A DNA stretch of 64,000 nucleotides from Papio anubis (Eukaryota > Chordata > Mammalia > Primates > Cercopithecidae). Position numbers and translations under genes: made by a program. The notes beneath the pieces were generated by a model that ran no database searches, was not told where the DNA came from, and was given only the letters and a program-made list of their open reading frames with translations. The first letter of the stretch is position 1. Each line of letters begins with the position of its first letter. The stretch lies in the NCBI RefSeq assembly GCF_008728515.1, contig NC_044981.1, forward strand, positions 127,694,884 through 127,758,883, given 5' to 3'. Shown piece after piece: positions 13,440 to 25,503 of this stretch.

Positions 13440-13449
13440 AACCCTGTAG

Positions 13450-13985
13450 GAGCAAAAAATAATAACAATAAATGACCCACATTAATATTACTTGGGAAGA
13501 TGATATTTTATCAAAAGTTTCCTTGTTCAGCTGTCATTTTTTTAAAGAGCATCAACCTTTGAATAAAATATTTGTTCCTTAAAACTTCTGAGGCAATTAA
13601 TACGTTGGGTAACAAGTGAAAGAATGGAGACTACAGAATTTCATAACATAAATTTTCCACACAGAAAATCAAGCCCTTGCTACACTAGCTTTCTTGAGTC
13701 GTTTTAGTGTAACATTTCAATGGAGTGGAATAAAAAGATCTTTTATGATTATTTATGGTATAGCTAGGAGGCAGTTTTCAGAATTGTGATTAGGGACAAA
13801 AGAAAATCTCACTTAGAACAGACTCTCTAAACTTGTATTCCTTGTCATATAAATAATCACAATCAATAATACTTATAATTAACTTGATATAACTACCACT
13901 AGCATTTTTATGAATTATGAGAGCCTATAGACATGTAACATGGTGGTATTTACTACTGTCTCCTGTGAGATGTTTTTTGGGTTGG
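13450..13985. other. Intergenic, unique sequence
   Basis: No gene or repeat recognised. Confidence 0.45.
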
Positions 13986-13989
13986 TAAT

Positions 13990-14476
13990 TATTCTGGTTA
14001 TATATTGCTACACAACAACCCCAAAACTTAGTGGCTTAAAATAAACATTTATATTTGTTCACAATTACACAGCGTTGGTAGAATCAGTGAGGACAGAGGA
14101 TCTCTATTCCACTCAGCATCTGCTGGGGTATCTGGAAGGCTTGACACTGGGATCATCTGAAGCCTCATTCACATTTGTGTCTGGTCATGAAGGCTGGTTG
14201 TCATCTGGAATCTCAGCAAAGGCACTGCTGGGCACCTACCCATGGCCTTTCCAAATGGCTGTTTGCCTTCCTCACAATATGGCAACTGGGTTCTGAGGGT
14301 GAGCATCCAAAGAGGACCAAGTGAAAGCCATATCACATTTTATGGCTTAGCTTTAGCAGGTACACAATGTTGCTTCCAATGTAGTCATAGGTCCATCCAG
14401 TTTGTGGAGAGGAAAGATCTCTCAATGGAAGAGTATGTCTCAAATGAGGAGTCTCCCAAACTCTCAATGGAGAAGA
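13990..14476. repeat. Ancient interspersed repeat, family unresolved
   Basis: Begins with GGTTATATATTGCTACACAACAACCCC and AAACTTAGTGGCTTAAAATA, phrases I know from a widespread old mammalian repeat. I cannot assign its family with confidence. It is interrupted by the LTR at 14482. Confidence 0.55.
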
Positions 14477-14481
14477 GTCAG

Positions 14482-14858
14482 TGTATTAGCCTGTTCTCAC
14501 ACTGCTATAAAGAACTGCCTGAGATTGGGTAATTTATGAAGAAAAGAGGCTTAATTGACTCACAGTTCTACAGGCTGTACAGGGAGCATGGCTGGGAGGC
14601 CTCAGGAAACTTACAATCATGGTTGAAGGATGAAGGGGAAGCAAACATATCTTCAGATGGCTGCAGAGAGAGAAAGCAAAGAGGGAAGTGCTACACAGTT
14701 TCAAACAACCAGATCTTATGAGAACTCACTATGATGAGAACAGCAAGGGGGAAATCCGCCCCTATGATCTAATCACCTCCCACCAGGCCCCTCCCCCAAC
14801 ACTGGGGATTACAATTCAACGTGAGATTTGGGTGGGGACACATAGGCAAACCATATCA
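14482..14858 (-). repeat. Solo MaLR LTR with intact target duplication
   Basis: Reverse-oriented THE1/MST-like LTR with TGTATTAG at the left edge and CCATATCA at the right. The 5-bp duplication GTCAG (14477-14481 and 14859-14863) brackets it exactly, marking a solo LTR left by recombination. Confidence 0.9.
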
Positions 14859-14863
14859 GTCAG

Positions 14864-16192
14864 TATTACAAGGAAAGAAGATCATGTTGAATAGAATGTA
14901 CTGGTGTGGACATCTTAGGAAAATATAATCTACCAAAATACCACAGTCATAATGGGAAACCAAAAGGACTAATTTTTGCCCAGTATTCTACTTGAAAAGG
15001 ATTAATGTCTATTCTGTTAATCTAAATGCAAACATGGCTTTAAAAACTTCTAGTTATATCAATGTGATTATGTGTATCTCAACCAGAGTCAAAAGCAACC
15101 CTTGCCTAATAAAACCATGCCCCAGAATCACAAGTCAGGAAACAAGGAAATATGAAGAAATACGAAGAAAATGACTAATCATATTGAACCATTTCCTGAG
15201 AGAAACAGAAATTAGGAACCAAAGTCTTCTAAATGACCCCTGGTAAAATTACATAGGCAATCAGTATCAAGTGGCCTCTTCTCAGTGTGAAAGTTTTTCG
15301 GAACTTCTAATGAATTTTACGGGATAGTTTGCAAAATCTATGGCCCAATATACAGGCAACACTGTTGTGTGACTGTCCCATATCCAAGTTTTTCGAGATG
15401 AGCAATGGCTTAACCCTATACACATATTGAGGTGAGAAGGAAAACAAATGCTTCCCTTTGGCCTTTCCTATTTTCCAACCTGTCCTTCTGAAGAAAATCT
15501 ACTAAGAATTGTATCTAGTGGCTTAAAGGGTTTTGATTTAAATTATTTTACTCCTGTCTTCTCAGAGTTTTTCTAGATATAGGTTTCTAAACAACACATT
15601 GACACTATATCCCATTTTCTGCCTTTTCAAAGAAAACAGAGCATGACAGGGCAAGGAAGGGAAATTCCTCAAGCAGTTCAGTGTTTTAAATGACTTTTAA
15701 TGAGAGCCGCTTTTACCTTTTAAAACCCTACTTTTTATGTGCATGCTTTTTTTCTGGTTTAAATTTGATTTGCAAATTTTCTTTGCTTTGAATTTTCCCT
15801 TAGGATTTAAAGATGCTTCATCCTTTGATTTGTCATTAACATTCCGTTGGTGCCTTGAAGCATTTTGTACTGTGGACACACCTCTTTCCCATGGCTGAAA
15901 AGCTGTATGTGACCCTACATTATTCATACACGGGAAGCCCCAGGATGATACCCAGAGGTAGACAGTCTATAAATCCTAGAAGAAGTTGTGCATACACTAA
16001 GACGGTATATTGGCAAGTCTGGATTCCGACTAGGATGGATCTAGAAAATAAGTATTTCATATTTGAAATATTCCCACCCAACTTTCTTTCTTAAAGGATA
16101 CTATACTCAAAACGGACAGTTCTCTTCAACCTGTGTGGAAGCTGTTGTATGAAAGATTTCCAGATGTATTGGATATATCCAGCAATATTGGG
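14864..16192. other. Intergenic, no recognisable feature
   Basis: Several short frames occur by chance. None shows a domain. Confidence 0.45.
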
Positions 16193-16209
16193 AGCTATGC
16201 TAATTTCTT

Positions 16210-16217
16210 TTTTTCTT

Positions 16218-16251
<34 letters not shown>

Positions 16252-16534
16252 AGAGAGAGAGTCTTTCTCTGTTGCCCAGGCTGGAATGCAATGGCACAAT
16301 CTTGGCTCACTGCAGCCTCTGCCTCCTGGGTTCAAGCAATTCTCCTGCCTCAGACTCCTGAGTAGCTGGGATTACAGGCACCCACCACCACATCCAGCTA
16401 ATTTTTGTATTTTTAGTAGAGACAGGGTTTCACCATGTTGGCCAGCTAGTCTCGCACTCCTGACCTCAGGTGATCTGCCCGCCTCGGCCTCCCAAAGTGC
16501 TGGGATTACAGGCATGAGCCACCGTGCCCCGCCA
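16210..16534 (-). repeat. Alu
   Basis: Antisense, with a T-tract of about 30 bases. Target duplication AGCTATGCTAATTTCTT (16193-16209) versus AGCTGTGCTAATTTCTT (16535-16551) has one mismatch. Confidence 0.95.
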
Positions 16535-16974
16535 AGCTGTGCTAATTTCTTGATAACATAACCTGGAAAGGCTGAAAGTCCCTCAAAAAAGCCTGCTCCT
16601 TGGCATGGTGCAGTGGTGAGATGTGGGCAGGAGGGTAGTGATATTACCTGGCTAGGGGCTGAAAGCAGTGACCGAGGGCAGACTCACTGAGCGTTGCACG
16701 TTGCAGCATAGAGCTGAGAAAACACTTGACAATCATGAGCCCTACCAAGGGGCAAGAAAATGCTAAATGTTTTGTTGGACAAACAGGCATGACATAAAGA
16801 CAGGGAGGCCTCCTGAGGGCCTCATCACTGGATGCAGTGGTAAAGTTCAAGGGTAACAGTGGTGATGTCAGCACCCAGGCAACCAAACGAGACCAACCTC
16901 ATCTCATAATTTTCAAGACCCCAATGGAATCTGTCCTGTGCAGCGGAAGTCAGTGGGGCCAAAGAAGAATACAA

Positions 16975-17130
16975 GCATTGTTGGAGTACTTTCTATGTGC
17001 CTAGAGCTGCTCTAGATGCTTTAATGAATTCAGTCATTCAAATCTTCACAACTGTTTAGAGTAGTTCAATTTTTATCCTCTGTCTCACAGTGTGACAACT
17101 AAGGCCCTGAGAGGAGAAGCATTTGGCCCT
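16975..17130 (+). repeat. MIR
   Basis: Core phrases GTACTTTCTATGTGCCTAGA and CACAGTGTGACAACTAAGGC fit the MIR consensus in sense orientation. Confidence 0.65.
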
Positions 17131-17131
17131 A

Positions 17132-17298
17132 GTTTATGCAGTGGCTCATGCCTGTAATCCCAGCACTTCAAGAGGCTAGGCAGGAGGATCCCTTGAGCCC
17201 AGGAGTATGAGACCAGCCTAGGCAAGATAGCAAGACCTCGTCTCCACTAAACATAAAAAAAATTACTAGGGTATGGTGAAGTGTGCCTGTAGTCCCAG
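17132..17298 (+). repeat. Alu, left part
   Basis: Sense Alu interrupted after GTAGTCCCAG by the LTR at 17299. The remainder resumes at 17884. Confidence 0.88.
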
Positions 17299-17883
17299 TG
17301 TGAACCCAAAAGTATCTGAGACAGGTCTCAATCAATTTAGAAAGTTTATTTTGCCAAGGTTAAGAATGCACTCGTAACACAGTCTCAGGAGATACTGAAG
17401 ACACGTGCCCAAGGTGTTCAGGGTACAGCTTGCTTTTATACATTTTAGGGAGACACAATACATCAATTAATACATGTAAGATTTACATTACTTCTATCTG
17501 GAAGGGTGGGACAATGTGAAGTTGCCGGGTCTTCCAGGTCATAGGTAGATTTAAAAATTTTCTAATTAGCAATTGGTTGAAAAAGTTATTATCAGTAGTA
17601 AGGAATGTCTGGGTCACAATAACGGATTGTGGAGACCAAGGTTTTATCATGCAGATGAAGCCTCCAAGTAGCAGGCTTCAAAGAGGGCAGACTGTAAATG
17701 TTTCTTGTCACACTTAAGGTCTGTGTTGATGTTAATGAAGGAGGGGTATAATGAGGCATATCCAACTCCCTCTTCCATCATGACCTGAATTAGATTTTCA
17801 TGTTAACTCTGTAATGCCGTTGGCAGAGAGAAGGCGTCCATTCAGATGACTGAGGGGCCTTAGAAATGTATATTTGGTTTATA
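17299..17883. repeat. ERV1-type LTR inside an Alu
   Basis: Starts TGTGAACCCAAAAGTATCTG. The phrase TCTGAGACAGGTCTCAATCA with TTTATTTTGCCAAGGTTAAG is one I associate with a primate ERV1 LTR; I cannot name the family. A 4-bp duplication, CCAG (17295-17298) versus CTAG (17884-17887), fits ERV1 integration. No internal viral sequence. Confidence 0.7.
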
Positions 17884-18008
17884 CTAGCTACGCTGAGTGG
17901 TTAAGGAAGGAGGAGCACTTGAGCCTGGGAGATTGAGGCTGCAGTGCGCTGACATTGTGCTAACGCACTCCAGTCTGGGCATCAGAGCGAGAACTTGTCT
18001 CAAAACAA
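17884..18008 (+). repeat. Alu, right part
   Basis: Continuation of the Alu at 17132, ending in CTCAAAACAAAA. Confidence 0.88.
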
Positions 18009-18189
18009 AAGATTGCACATTTGGTAAATTGCAGAACAGAGCTTTTTGCCCAAGTGGCTTATAATCATTACAGAAATTGCCATTGTGCCAGACCTTTCTC
18101 CTCTGCCTGCAAATTACAGAAGTCACAGAAGCTTTTCATTGCACCCATGTTTCTCAGGTGGCTCTCGGCTTTCAAACGGACTGAATACC

Positions 18190-18472
18190 GCCCAGGCGCA
18201 GTGGCTCACACCTGTAATCACAGCACTTTGGTAGGCAGAGGTGGGTGGATCACTTGAGGTCAGGAGTTCGAGACCACCCTGGCCAACATGGTGAAACCCC
18301 GTCTCTACTAAAAGTGCAAAAATTAGATGGCGGTGGTGGCACATGCCTGTAGTCCCAGCTACTCTGGAGGTTGAGGCAGAAGAATTGCTTGAACCCGGGA
18401 GGCAGAAGTTTGCAGTGAGCCGAGATCACACCACTGCACTCCCGCCTGGGTGACAAAGTGAGTCTCTGTCTC

Positions 18473-18499
<27 letters not shown>
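18190..18499 (+). repeat. Alu
   Basis: Sense Alu with a 27-base A-tail. The flanking CTGAATA (about 18181) and TTGAATA (about 18500) are the probable target duplication. Confidence 0.94.
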
Positions 18500-18503
<4 letters not shown>

Positions 18504-18640
18504 ATATTTATCCAAAACAGATTGTTTCACTGAAAAAGACTCTTTGAAAAAAAAATTAGAGCTATACAGATATATAATTAACACCACAGAATTGAAGCAG
18601 CTGCCTTGTCTACGGTAAATACTTGGGGTTCATCATCACG

Positions 18641-19598
18641 TGTCATGAAAATTTAGGACACAGACATACCTAAGGAGTTTAGGAGTGGAGGTTTAATAGG
18701 CAAAAGAAAGAGAAAGGAAACAAAAAAAGCTCTCTCTTTAGTTTAGTGAGAGACAGGGGACTTCTGAGAGGAAAGAGCCAGCTGGTGGATGCGCCAGATT
18801 TTATAGTCAGGCTGGAGGAAGCGGTGTCAGATTTACATAGGACTCGCAGATTGATTGAATCAGGTACAAGGTTTAGGTAGCTCAGGAGAAGGCTGGCTGC
18901 TCCATCCTAATCTTATTATGCAAATGAACTCTCCCATTGTCCAGTGCCATCTTATTTGTTCCTTCCTGTACACCTGGCTGGCAGAGAAGGGAAGATGGAG
19001 CCGCCATTTTGAACACAATTGACACAACTGCTAGCATGTATGTCTGCAGCTCGATTTTACAGGCTGCTCTTTGTTAGTAAGCAAAATGACTTGGGGCTGC
19101 TTTTCATTAAAAGGAAAACCTTACCGAGGTTTTCTATACCCTCACTATCTAAATAATTTCTTTCTTTCTTTTTTTTTTTGAGAGGGAGTCTGGCTCCGTA
19201 GCCCAGTCTGGAGTGCAGTGGCGTGATCTTGGTTCACTGCAATCCCCACCTCCCAAGTTCAAGCAATTCTCCTGCCTCAGTCTCCCTAGTAGCTGGGATT
19301 ACAGACGCGTGCCACTATTCCCAGCTAATTTTTGTATTTTTAGTAGAGACGGGGTTTCTCAAACTCCTCACCTCGGGCGATCTACTCTCGCCCTTCACAG
19401 TGCTTTTCTATACAATGTCTGTAATCTATAGATAACATAACCAATTAGGTCAGTGGTCGATCTTTAACTACCAGGCCCAGGGTGTGGCGCCGGGATGTCT
19501 GCTTGTGGATTTCATTTCTGCCTCTTAGTTTTTACTTTATCTTTCTTTGGAGGCAGAAACTGGGCATAAGACAATATGAAGGGTGGTCTCCTCCCTTA
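18641..19598. repeat. ERV1-type LTR split by an Alu
   Basis: Begins TGTCATGAAAATTTAGGACA. It contains GGCTGGCAGAGAAGGGAAGA and, beyond the Alu, GTGGATTTCATTTCTGCCTC and GGGCATAAGACAATATGAAG. These phrases belong together in a primate LTR I know but cannot name. The right end is approximate. No viral coding sequence. Confidence 0.65.
19160..19408 (-). repeat. Alu truncated on the right
   Basis: Antisense Alu inserted in the LTR. The end after CTCGGGCGATCTAC is scrambled relative to the consensus. Confidence 0.85.
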
Positions 19599-19609
19599 CT
19601 TTAAGGCAC

Positions 19610-19930
19610 ACAGGAGGGATACTTATTCTGCAGAGTCAAGGAAGATGTCACAGAGTGTGTGATAGAAACTGGGCTGTCCTGAGCAATAAAGAGGGAATGA
19701 GGATAGATGGGCATTCTAAGCAGAAGAAATAGTATGTGTGAATGTCCCGAGTCAGGAAGAGCATGACTGGACCTGGAACCATAAAAGTAGGGGCTGAAAC
19801 ATAGAGTTCCCCACGTCTGGTGGTGGAGAGGTGGCAGGTGAGGTGGGAAACCAGGCAGCATTGACATCATAGTGGAACTCGTATGTCCTTCTAAGGGTTT
19901 GGACTTATTTTGTAAATCATGTGTTTCCAT
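19610..19930 (+). repeat. L2-like fragment
   Basis: Phrases such as GGGCATTCTAAGCAGAAGAA and GTGTGAATGTCCCGAGTCAG resemble L2. Diverged. Confidence 0.5.
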
Positions 19931-20927
19931 TGAAAGATGTTTAACCTGGAGAACTGATTATTATTAGAGTTTAGGACAATATGAACTTCTGAAAAAGTAT
20001 CATAAAGAACTCCTGAAACATCTTTATTATTATATTTCATGATTAAGTGCTTGACAGCCAGAAAGCCTAGGGTTGTTGGTTGAAACAACCTATCTGTGCA
20101 GGAAGAAAATTTCACCCAGGTGGTATTTTGCTGGTATTCCCCATTTAGTGGTTCACGTCTCAGTGTAGAACTCTTTGACTTTTATTTTGTTGTTGCAGGG
20201 CATTACTCTGCCTTATCAAATGCATGACCCTATCATTACCTCTCCAAGGTTTTGGTATGTTCTACATGAAGCTCTATAATACCACAAAGAAATTAAAAAT
20301 CACCCACTGAGTCTTCTTTGAAGATCTGTTTCAGCGTCCCTGAATACCTTTTTGTTTGCTCAGTTATGCTGACAGCACTTCTGTCAAACATGGAATTCCC
20401 AGATGGCCTCAAGTCCTTTGGGGGCAAAGCTTTGTCTTGATCACGGGATCTTGTCACAGGATCTTGCCAATTTTTACTTAACTGAATTTCTGTCAAGAAA
20501 CAAAGGGGTGGGGAGGGGGAGAGGGAGAAAGAGAGAGAGAGAGAGATAACAATATGTGAGGAAAGTAGTCAGGGGGAATTACAAATAGGAAGGTAAGAAT
20601 ATCATTTGTTCAGACAGAGGGTTATAGAAGTAATTCGGGATATCAACAGGAAAATAAAGTCATCTGTTTATAAATTTTACGAATATTTAGTAACAATAAT
20701 CAAGATGAGTAGATTTATATTATTAACGTGTAATAATAAGTATAATTCACAAGTCCTCAAAACAATTGCAAAACTGCAAAGGACCCCAAAGGATCTTCCC
20801 ACACACCCGTGACATTTTCTAGTTTGTAGCATAGGCCCTACTTTCCTAGACACTTAACTGGAAAATTCTAGAACTTTTCTTATATAACGTATCTAATGTC
20901 ACAAGTATAACTATCCTCTATCCCTCC
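19931..20927. other. Intergenic with a GA microsatellite
   Basis: A G/A-only tract lies at 20506-20547 and ends in ten GA dinucleotides. The rest shows no feature. Confidence 0.5.
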
Positions 20928-21269
20928 TTTTTTTTTTTTTTTTTGGAGGCTGTGTCTTGCTCTGTCACCTAGGCTGGAGTATGGTAGCACGATCTTGGCT
21001 CACTGCAACCTCTGCCTCCTAGGTTTAAGCGATTCTCCTGCCTCAGCAACCTCTGTCTTCTAGGTTCAAATGATTCTCCTACCTCAGCCTCCCAAGTAGC
21101 TGGGATTACGGGCTTCCGGCACCACACCTGGCTAGTTTTTGTATTTTTAGTGGAGACGTGGTTTCACCATGTTGGCCAGGCTGGTCTTGAACTCCTGACC
21201 TCTTGTGATCCGCCTACCTCAGCCTTCCAAAGTGCTGGGATTACAGGCGTGAGCCACCATGCCTGGCCT
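20928..21269 (-). repeat. Alu with an internal tandem duplication
   Basis: Antisense Alu, longer than usual because a 41-base segment (21006-21046) is repeated immediately at 21047-21087 with several mismatches. Confidence 0.94.
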
Positions 21270-21570
21270 CATTCTTTCTTTCTTAACGACTAAGATCAAT
21301 TCCTTCATTTCTTTTTAATAGTTATGAAGTACAAGCATCACTATAATTTATTTACCAAACCTCATATGAGTATTTAAGTAGCTAACAAAGTGCTATTTCA
21401 GGAACAACAGAAAATTTTAAGTGTAAATGGATCAGTAATTGTTTAGTTCTGAATAGAGGATGGAAAACAGACTATATTCTGAGAAATATTGATATATCGT
21501 TAAGTAAATTCTAACTCAGCTGTATCACAGTGCTTAGTTTTTATTTATATCTTTAAAACAGGACACTATA

Positions 21571-21714
21571 TGCTGGGCATAGTGGCTCATGCTTGTAATC
21601 CTAGCACTTTGGGAGGCGGAGGTGGGAGGATGGCTTGAGCTGAGGAGTTTGAGACCAGCCTGGGGAACATAGTGAGAACTCGTCAATACAAAGAAGAGAA
21701 AATAAATAAATAAA
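21571..21714 (+). repeat. Alu left-monomer fragment
   Basis: Sense left arm followed directly by a AATAAATAAATAAA tail. The right arm is absent. Confidence 0.82.
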
Positions 21715-22030
21715 ACAACACTGTGAGGCATAAAGGAAACATCTGAAACATATGTATATATTTCACATTAAATATAGTAATGAAAATTCCATTTAAGAAA
21801 TTTTTGCATGTTTTGATTTGGTTTTTAAATTGAGGTATAACTTGTTACTGAAAGGTGCATAAATTTTAAATGTACAGTACAATAAAATTGTACACATGTA
21901 TAAAACCTTATAATCCTAATCCAGATCAATATCTAGAACATCTTCAGCACCTCTGAAAGCTCCCTTTAATTCTCTCTTCCCTGACTCCATTAATATCTAC
22001 TTCAAAAGTAACATTTTGACTTTTTCTAAT

Positions 22031-22313
22031 TTTATTTTTTTCAAACAGAGTTTTGCTGGGTCACCCAGGCTGGAGTGCAGTGGCAATCTTGGCTTACTGC
22101 AGCCTCCGCTGCCCAGGTTCAAGCAATTCTCCTGCCTCGGCCACCCGAATAGCTGGGATTACAGGTACATGCATGGCTAATTTTTGTGTTTTTAGTAGAG
22201 ACAGAGTTTCGCCGTGTTGGCCAGGATGGTCTCGAACGCCTGACCTCAGGTGATCTGCTCTCCTCGGCTTCCCAAAGTGCTGGGATTACAGGCAGGAGCT
22301 ACAGCACTTGGCC
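22031..22313 (-). repeat. Alu
   Basis: Antisense, with a short deletion in the right arm (GTACATGCATGGCTAATT). Confidence 0.92.
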
Positions 22314-22449
22314 TAACTTTTCTTTTTCTGCCCTGGCGATTATGTAGAGCAATCATTTTGACTTCTATCACTATAGCGTGGTTTTGCGTGTCCTAGAATT
22401 TCACATAAATAGAATCAAACAGCACATACTCTTTAGGTCTGGCTTCTTT

Positions 22450-22689
22450 TGGCTCGCTGCAACCAAAAGATTCAAGTGATCCTCCCATCTCAGCCTCCCG
22501 AGTAGCTGAAACTACAGGCACTGGAACTACAGGCACGTGCCACCATGCCTGGCTAATTTTTGTACATTTTGTAGAGATGAGGTTTTGTCATATTGCCTAG
22601 GCTCATCTTGAACCCTGGGCTCAAGCATTCTTCCTGCCTCAGCTTCCCAAAGTGCTGGGATCGCAAGCATGAGCTACTGTGCCTGGGCT
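22450..22689 (-). repeat. Old Alu, partial
   Basis: Antisense, missing its T-tract end. It has the internal repeat CACTGGAACTACAGGCA. Divergence suggests the J group. Confidence 0.8.
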
Positions 22690-22975
22690 TGGTGCCTTTA
22701 TGAGATTATTTTAACCATTTTAGGATCTTTGCATCTCCATTTAAATGACAGGATCTAACTGACAATTTCCACACAAAAAAAACCTGGTAGGATTTTGATC
22801 GAGATAACACTGAATATAGATTAACTTTGGAGGAATTGACATCTCTCCCATTTAACATAACAATAGTGACTTTTCCAATCTATGAACATGGAATATCTCT
22901 CCATTTAATGTCATTTTCTGTATTTCTGTTAGCAATATTTTCTAGTTTCCTAGGATTAAAAAAAAAAACTTTAAG

Positions 22976-23274
22976 TTTTTTTTTTTTTTTTTTTAATAGG
23001 GTCTCACTCTGTTTCTCAGGCTGGAGTGCAATGGTGCAATCAGGGCTTACTGCAGCCTTGACTTCCCTGACTCAAGCAATTCTCCCACCTCAGCCTCCCA
23101 AGTAGCTGAAACTGTAGGCATACATCGCCATACCTGGATAATTTCTGTATTTTGTGTAGAGACAGGCTCTCCCTACATTGCCCAGGCTGGTCTCGAACTC
23201 CTGGGCTCAAGCTATCCTCTAGCTTTGGCCTCCCAAAGTGTTGGGATTACAAGTGTGAGCCACCACACCTGGCT
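22976..23274 (-). repeat. Old Alu
   Basis: Antisense, with J-type features such as TGACTTCCCTGACTCAAGCA. Confidence 0.9.
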
Positions 23275-23344
23275 GGATGATATTTCTATGCCAATGTGGC
23301 TAATACATTTTTAATTTTTATTTTTCTATTGTTTGTTTCTATTC

Positions 23345-23540
23345 TATATAAGTCATACAGTTTCATGATTATATATACAATTTTATAATTTTATCCAATT
23401 ATATATGAATTATATACCTTATATATAAATTATACATATAGTTGTACATATAATTTATACAACTATATTCACAATTGTAAACAAATTATACAATGTATAA
23501 AATATACAATTTTGTGTATTGGTAGTGCCAATTAATTTAT
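23345..23540. repeat. AT-rich low-complexity region
   Basis: TATATA and ATTATAC words dominate, with several short inverted repeats. Confidence 0.75.
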
Positions 23541-23621
23541 TAATTTTAATAGTTTAATTGTACAATTTTACCTTGAAATTTTTAAAAAAATTTACATAGC
23601 ATCAAAAATATATGGAGTACT

Positions 23622-23918
23622 TGGCCAGATGTGGTGGCCCACACCTGTAATCCCAGCACTTTGGGAGGCCGAGGTGGGTGGATCACCTAAGGTCAGGAGT
23701 TCGAGACCAGCCTGGCTAACATGGCAAAACCCTGTCTCTACTAAAAATTAGCCAGGTCTGTTGGCGCGTGCCTGTAGTCCTAGCTCCTCAGGAAGCTGAG
23801 GCAGGAGAATTCCTTGAACCCAGTATATGGAGGTTGCAGTGAGCCGAGATTGCCACTGCACTTCAGCCTGGGTGACAGAGTGAGACTCAGTCTCAAACAA
23901 AAACAAAAACAAAAACAA
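23622..23918 (+). repeat. Alu
   Basis: Sense. Its tail has become CAAAAA units and runs into the CA repeat. Confidence 0.94.
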
Positions 23919-23932
23919 AACACACACACACA

Positions 23933-23968
<36 letters not shown>
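23919..23968. repeat. CA microsatellite
   Basis: About 23 CA units with one TA interruption, at the tail of an Alu. Confidence 0.93.
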
Positions 23969-23970
<2 letters not shown>

Positions 23971-24511
23971 GTATTTAGAATTAAATATTCCAAAATTGTG
24001 CAAGACCAGTCACTGAAAAACAAAAAGCATTATTGAAAGAAATCAAAGGAGACCTATATAAATGGAGAGACATATGTTGTTCCTGTGTTGAAAGACTCAA
24101 TGCTAAAATGTCAGTTTTCCCCAAATTGATCTATAGAGTAAGAAAAATACAAGTTAAACTCAGAAGAAACATGTGTAGTAATTGAAAAACCTCATTTAAA
24201 AACACCTATGGAAATACCAAGGACCTAATATAACTAAGAAAACTTTGAAAAAATAGAACAAAGTTGGAGGATTAACATTACTAGATTTTCAGATTTATGA
24301 GGCTGCATTATCATGACAGCATGGTAGTAGTGTTAAGGTAGATCAATAGATCAGTAGTATATCAGTAGTATATCAATGGTCCAGAGACACACTGACACCA
24401 ACAACTGATTTTGGATAAAGATGTTGATGCAATTCAGGGAAGAAAGGACCTTCTTTTCAACAAATGGTTGCAGAACAACTGAATGTCCATAATAAGCAAG
24501 AAAAAAACTTC

Positions 24512-24787
24512 TTTTTTTTTTTGAGACAGGGTCTTGCTCTGTTGCCCTGCTCACTGCAACCTCTGTCTCTCTGTCTCTTGGGTTCAAGCGATTCTCCCAC
24601 CTCAGCCTCCTGAGTAGCTGGGACTACAGGTGCGTGCCACTATGCCTGGCTAAGTTTTGTGTTTTTTATTAGAGACAGGTTTTCGCCATCTTGGCCAAGC
24701 TGGTCTCCAACTCCTGACCTCAAGTGATCCGCTCACTTCAGCCTCCCGAAGCGCTGGGATTACAGGTGTGAGTCACCACGGCCAGCC
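24512..24787 (-). repeat. Alu with internal deletion
   Basis: Antisense. The stretch between GTTGCCCT and GCTCACTGCAAC lacks about 25 bases of consensus. Confidence 0.92.
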
Positions 24788-25208
24788 AAGAAGTGAACTT
24801 TGATCCAAACCTTTCCTCATATACAAAAATCAACTGAAAATCAACCATAAACCTACATGGAAAATCCCAAATTGTAAAACTTATTTTAAAAAGGAGAAAA
24901 TTTTTGTAACTTTAGATCAGGCAGAGATTTCTTAGTTATGAAATCAATAGCATACTCTATTAAAGAAAAATTTGATAAACTGGACTTTTTAAAAATGAAA
25001 AACTTCTATTCAAAAGACACTGTTAACAGTATAAAGAAATGAGTCATGTACTGGAAGAAATATTTCCAAATTTTATATCAGATAAAGAAATTGTATCCAG
25101 AATATAGAAAGAACTCTCTACTACAAACACCCTATTAAAAATTGACCAAAGATGCAAAGACTTCACCAAAGCTGATATATGGAACTGTCAAATAAGCTTA
25201 ACATCTTT

Positions 25209-25503
25209 TTATTTTTTTTCTCAAGACAGAGTCTCGTTCTGTCACCCAGGCTGGAGTGCAGTGGTGCGATCTCGGCTCACTGTGACCTCCACCTCCCGGG
25301 TTCAAGCGATTCTCCCCAATCAGCCTCCCGAGTAGCTGGGATTACAGGTGTGTGCCACCACACCCAGCTAATTTTTTGTATTTTTAATAGAGATGGGGTC
25401 TCACCATGTTGGCTAGGCTGGTCTCAAACCCCTGACCTTGTGCTCCACCCATCTCAGCCTCCCAGAGTGCTGGGATTACATGCATGAGCCACCACGCCAG
25501 GCC
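25209..25503 (-). repeat. Alu
   Basis: Antisense, with a perfect 17-bp target duplication ATAAGCTTAACATCTTT at 25192-25208 and 25504-25520, inserted in the L1. Confidence 0.96.

Larger units (their letters stand above)
21818..23620 (-). repeat. Old L1, antisense, broken by three Alus
   Basis: Parts outside the Alus read as antisense L1 3' sequence: TTTAAATTGAGGTATAACTT, then CACATAAATAGAATCAAACA, then GGTAGGATTTTGATCGAGAT. The last portion (23280-23620) is extremely AT-rich and its origin is less clear. Confidence 0.6.

Noticed and set aside
23919..23968. CA repeat as a possible CRISPR-like or regulatory array
   Set aside because: Simple dinucleotide repeat at an Alu tail. No spacers; eukaryotic DNA.
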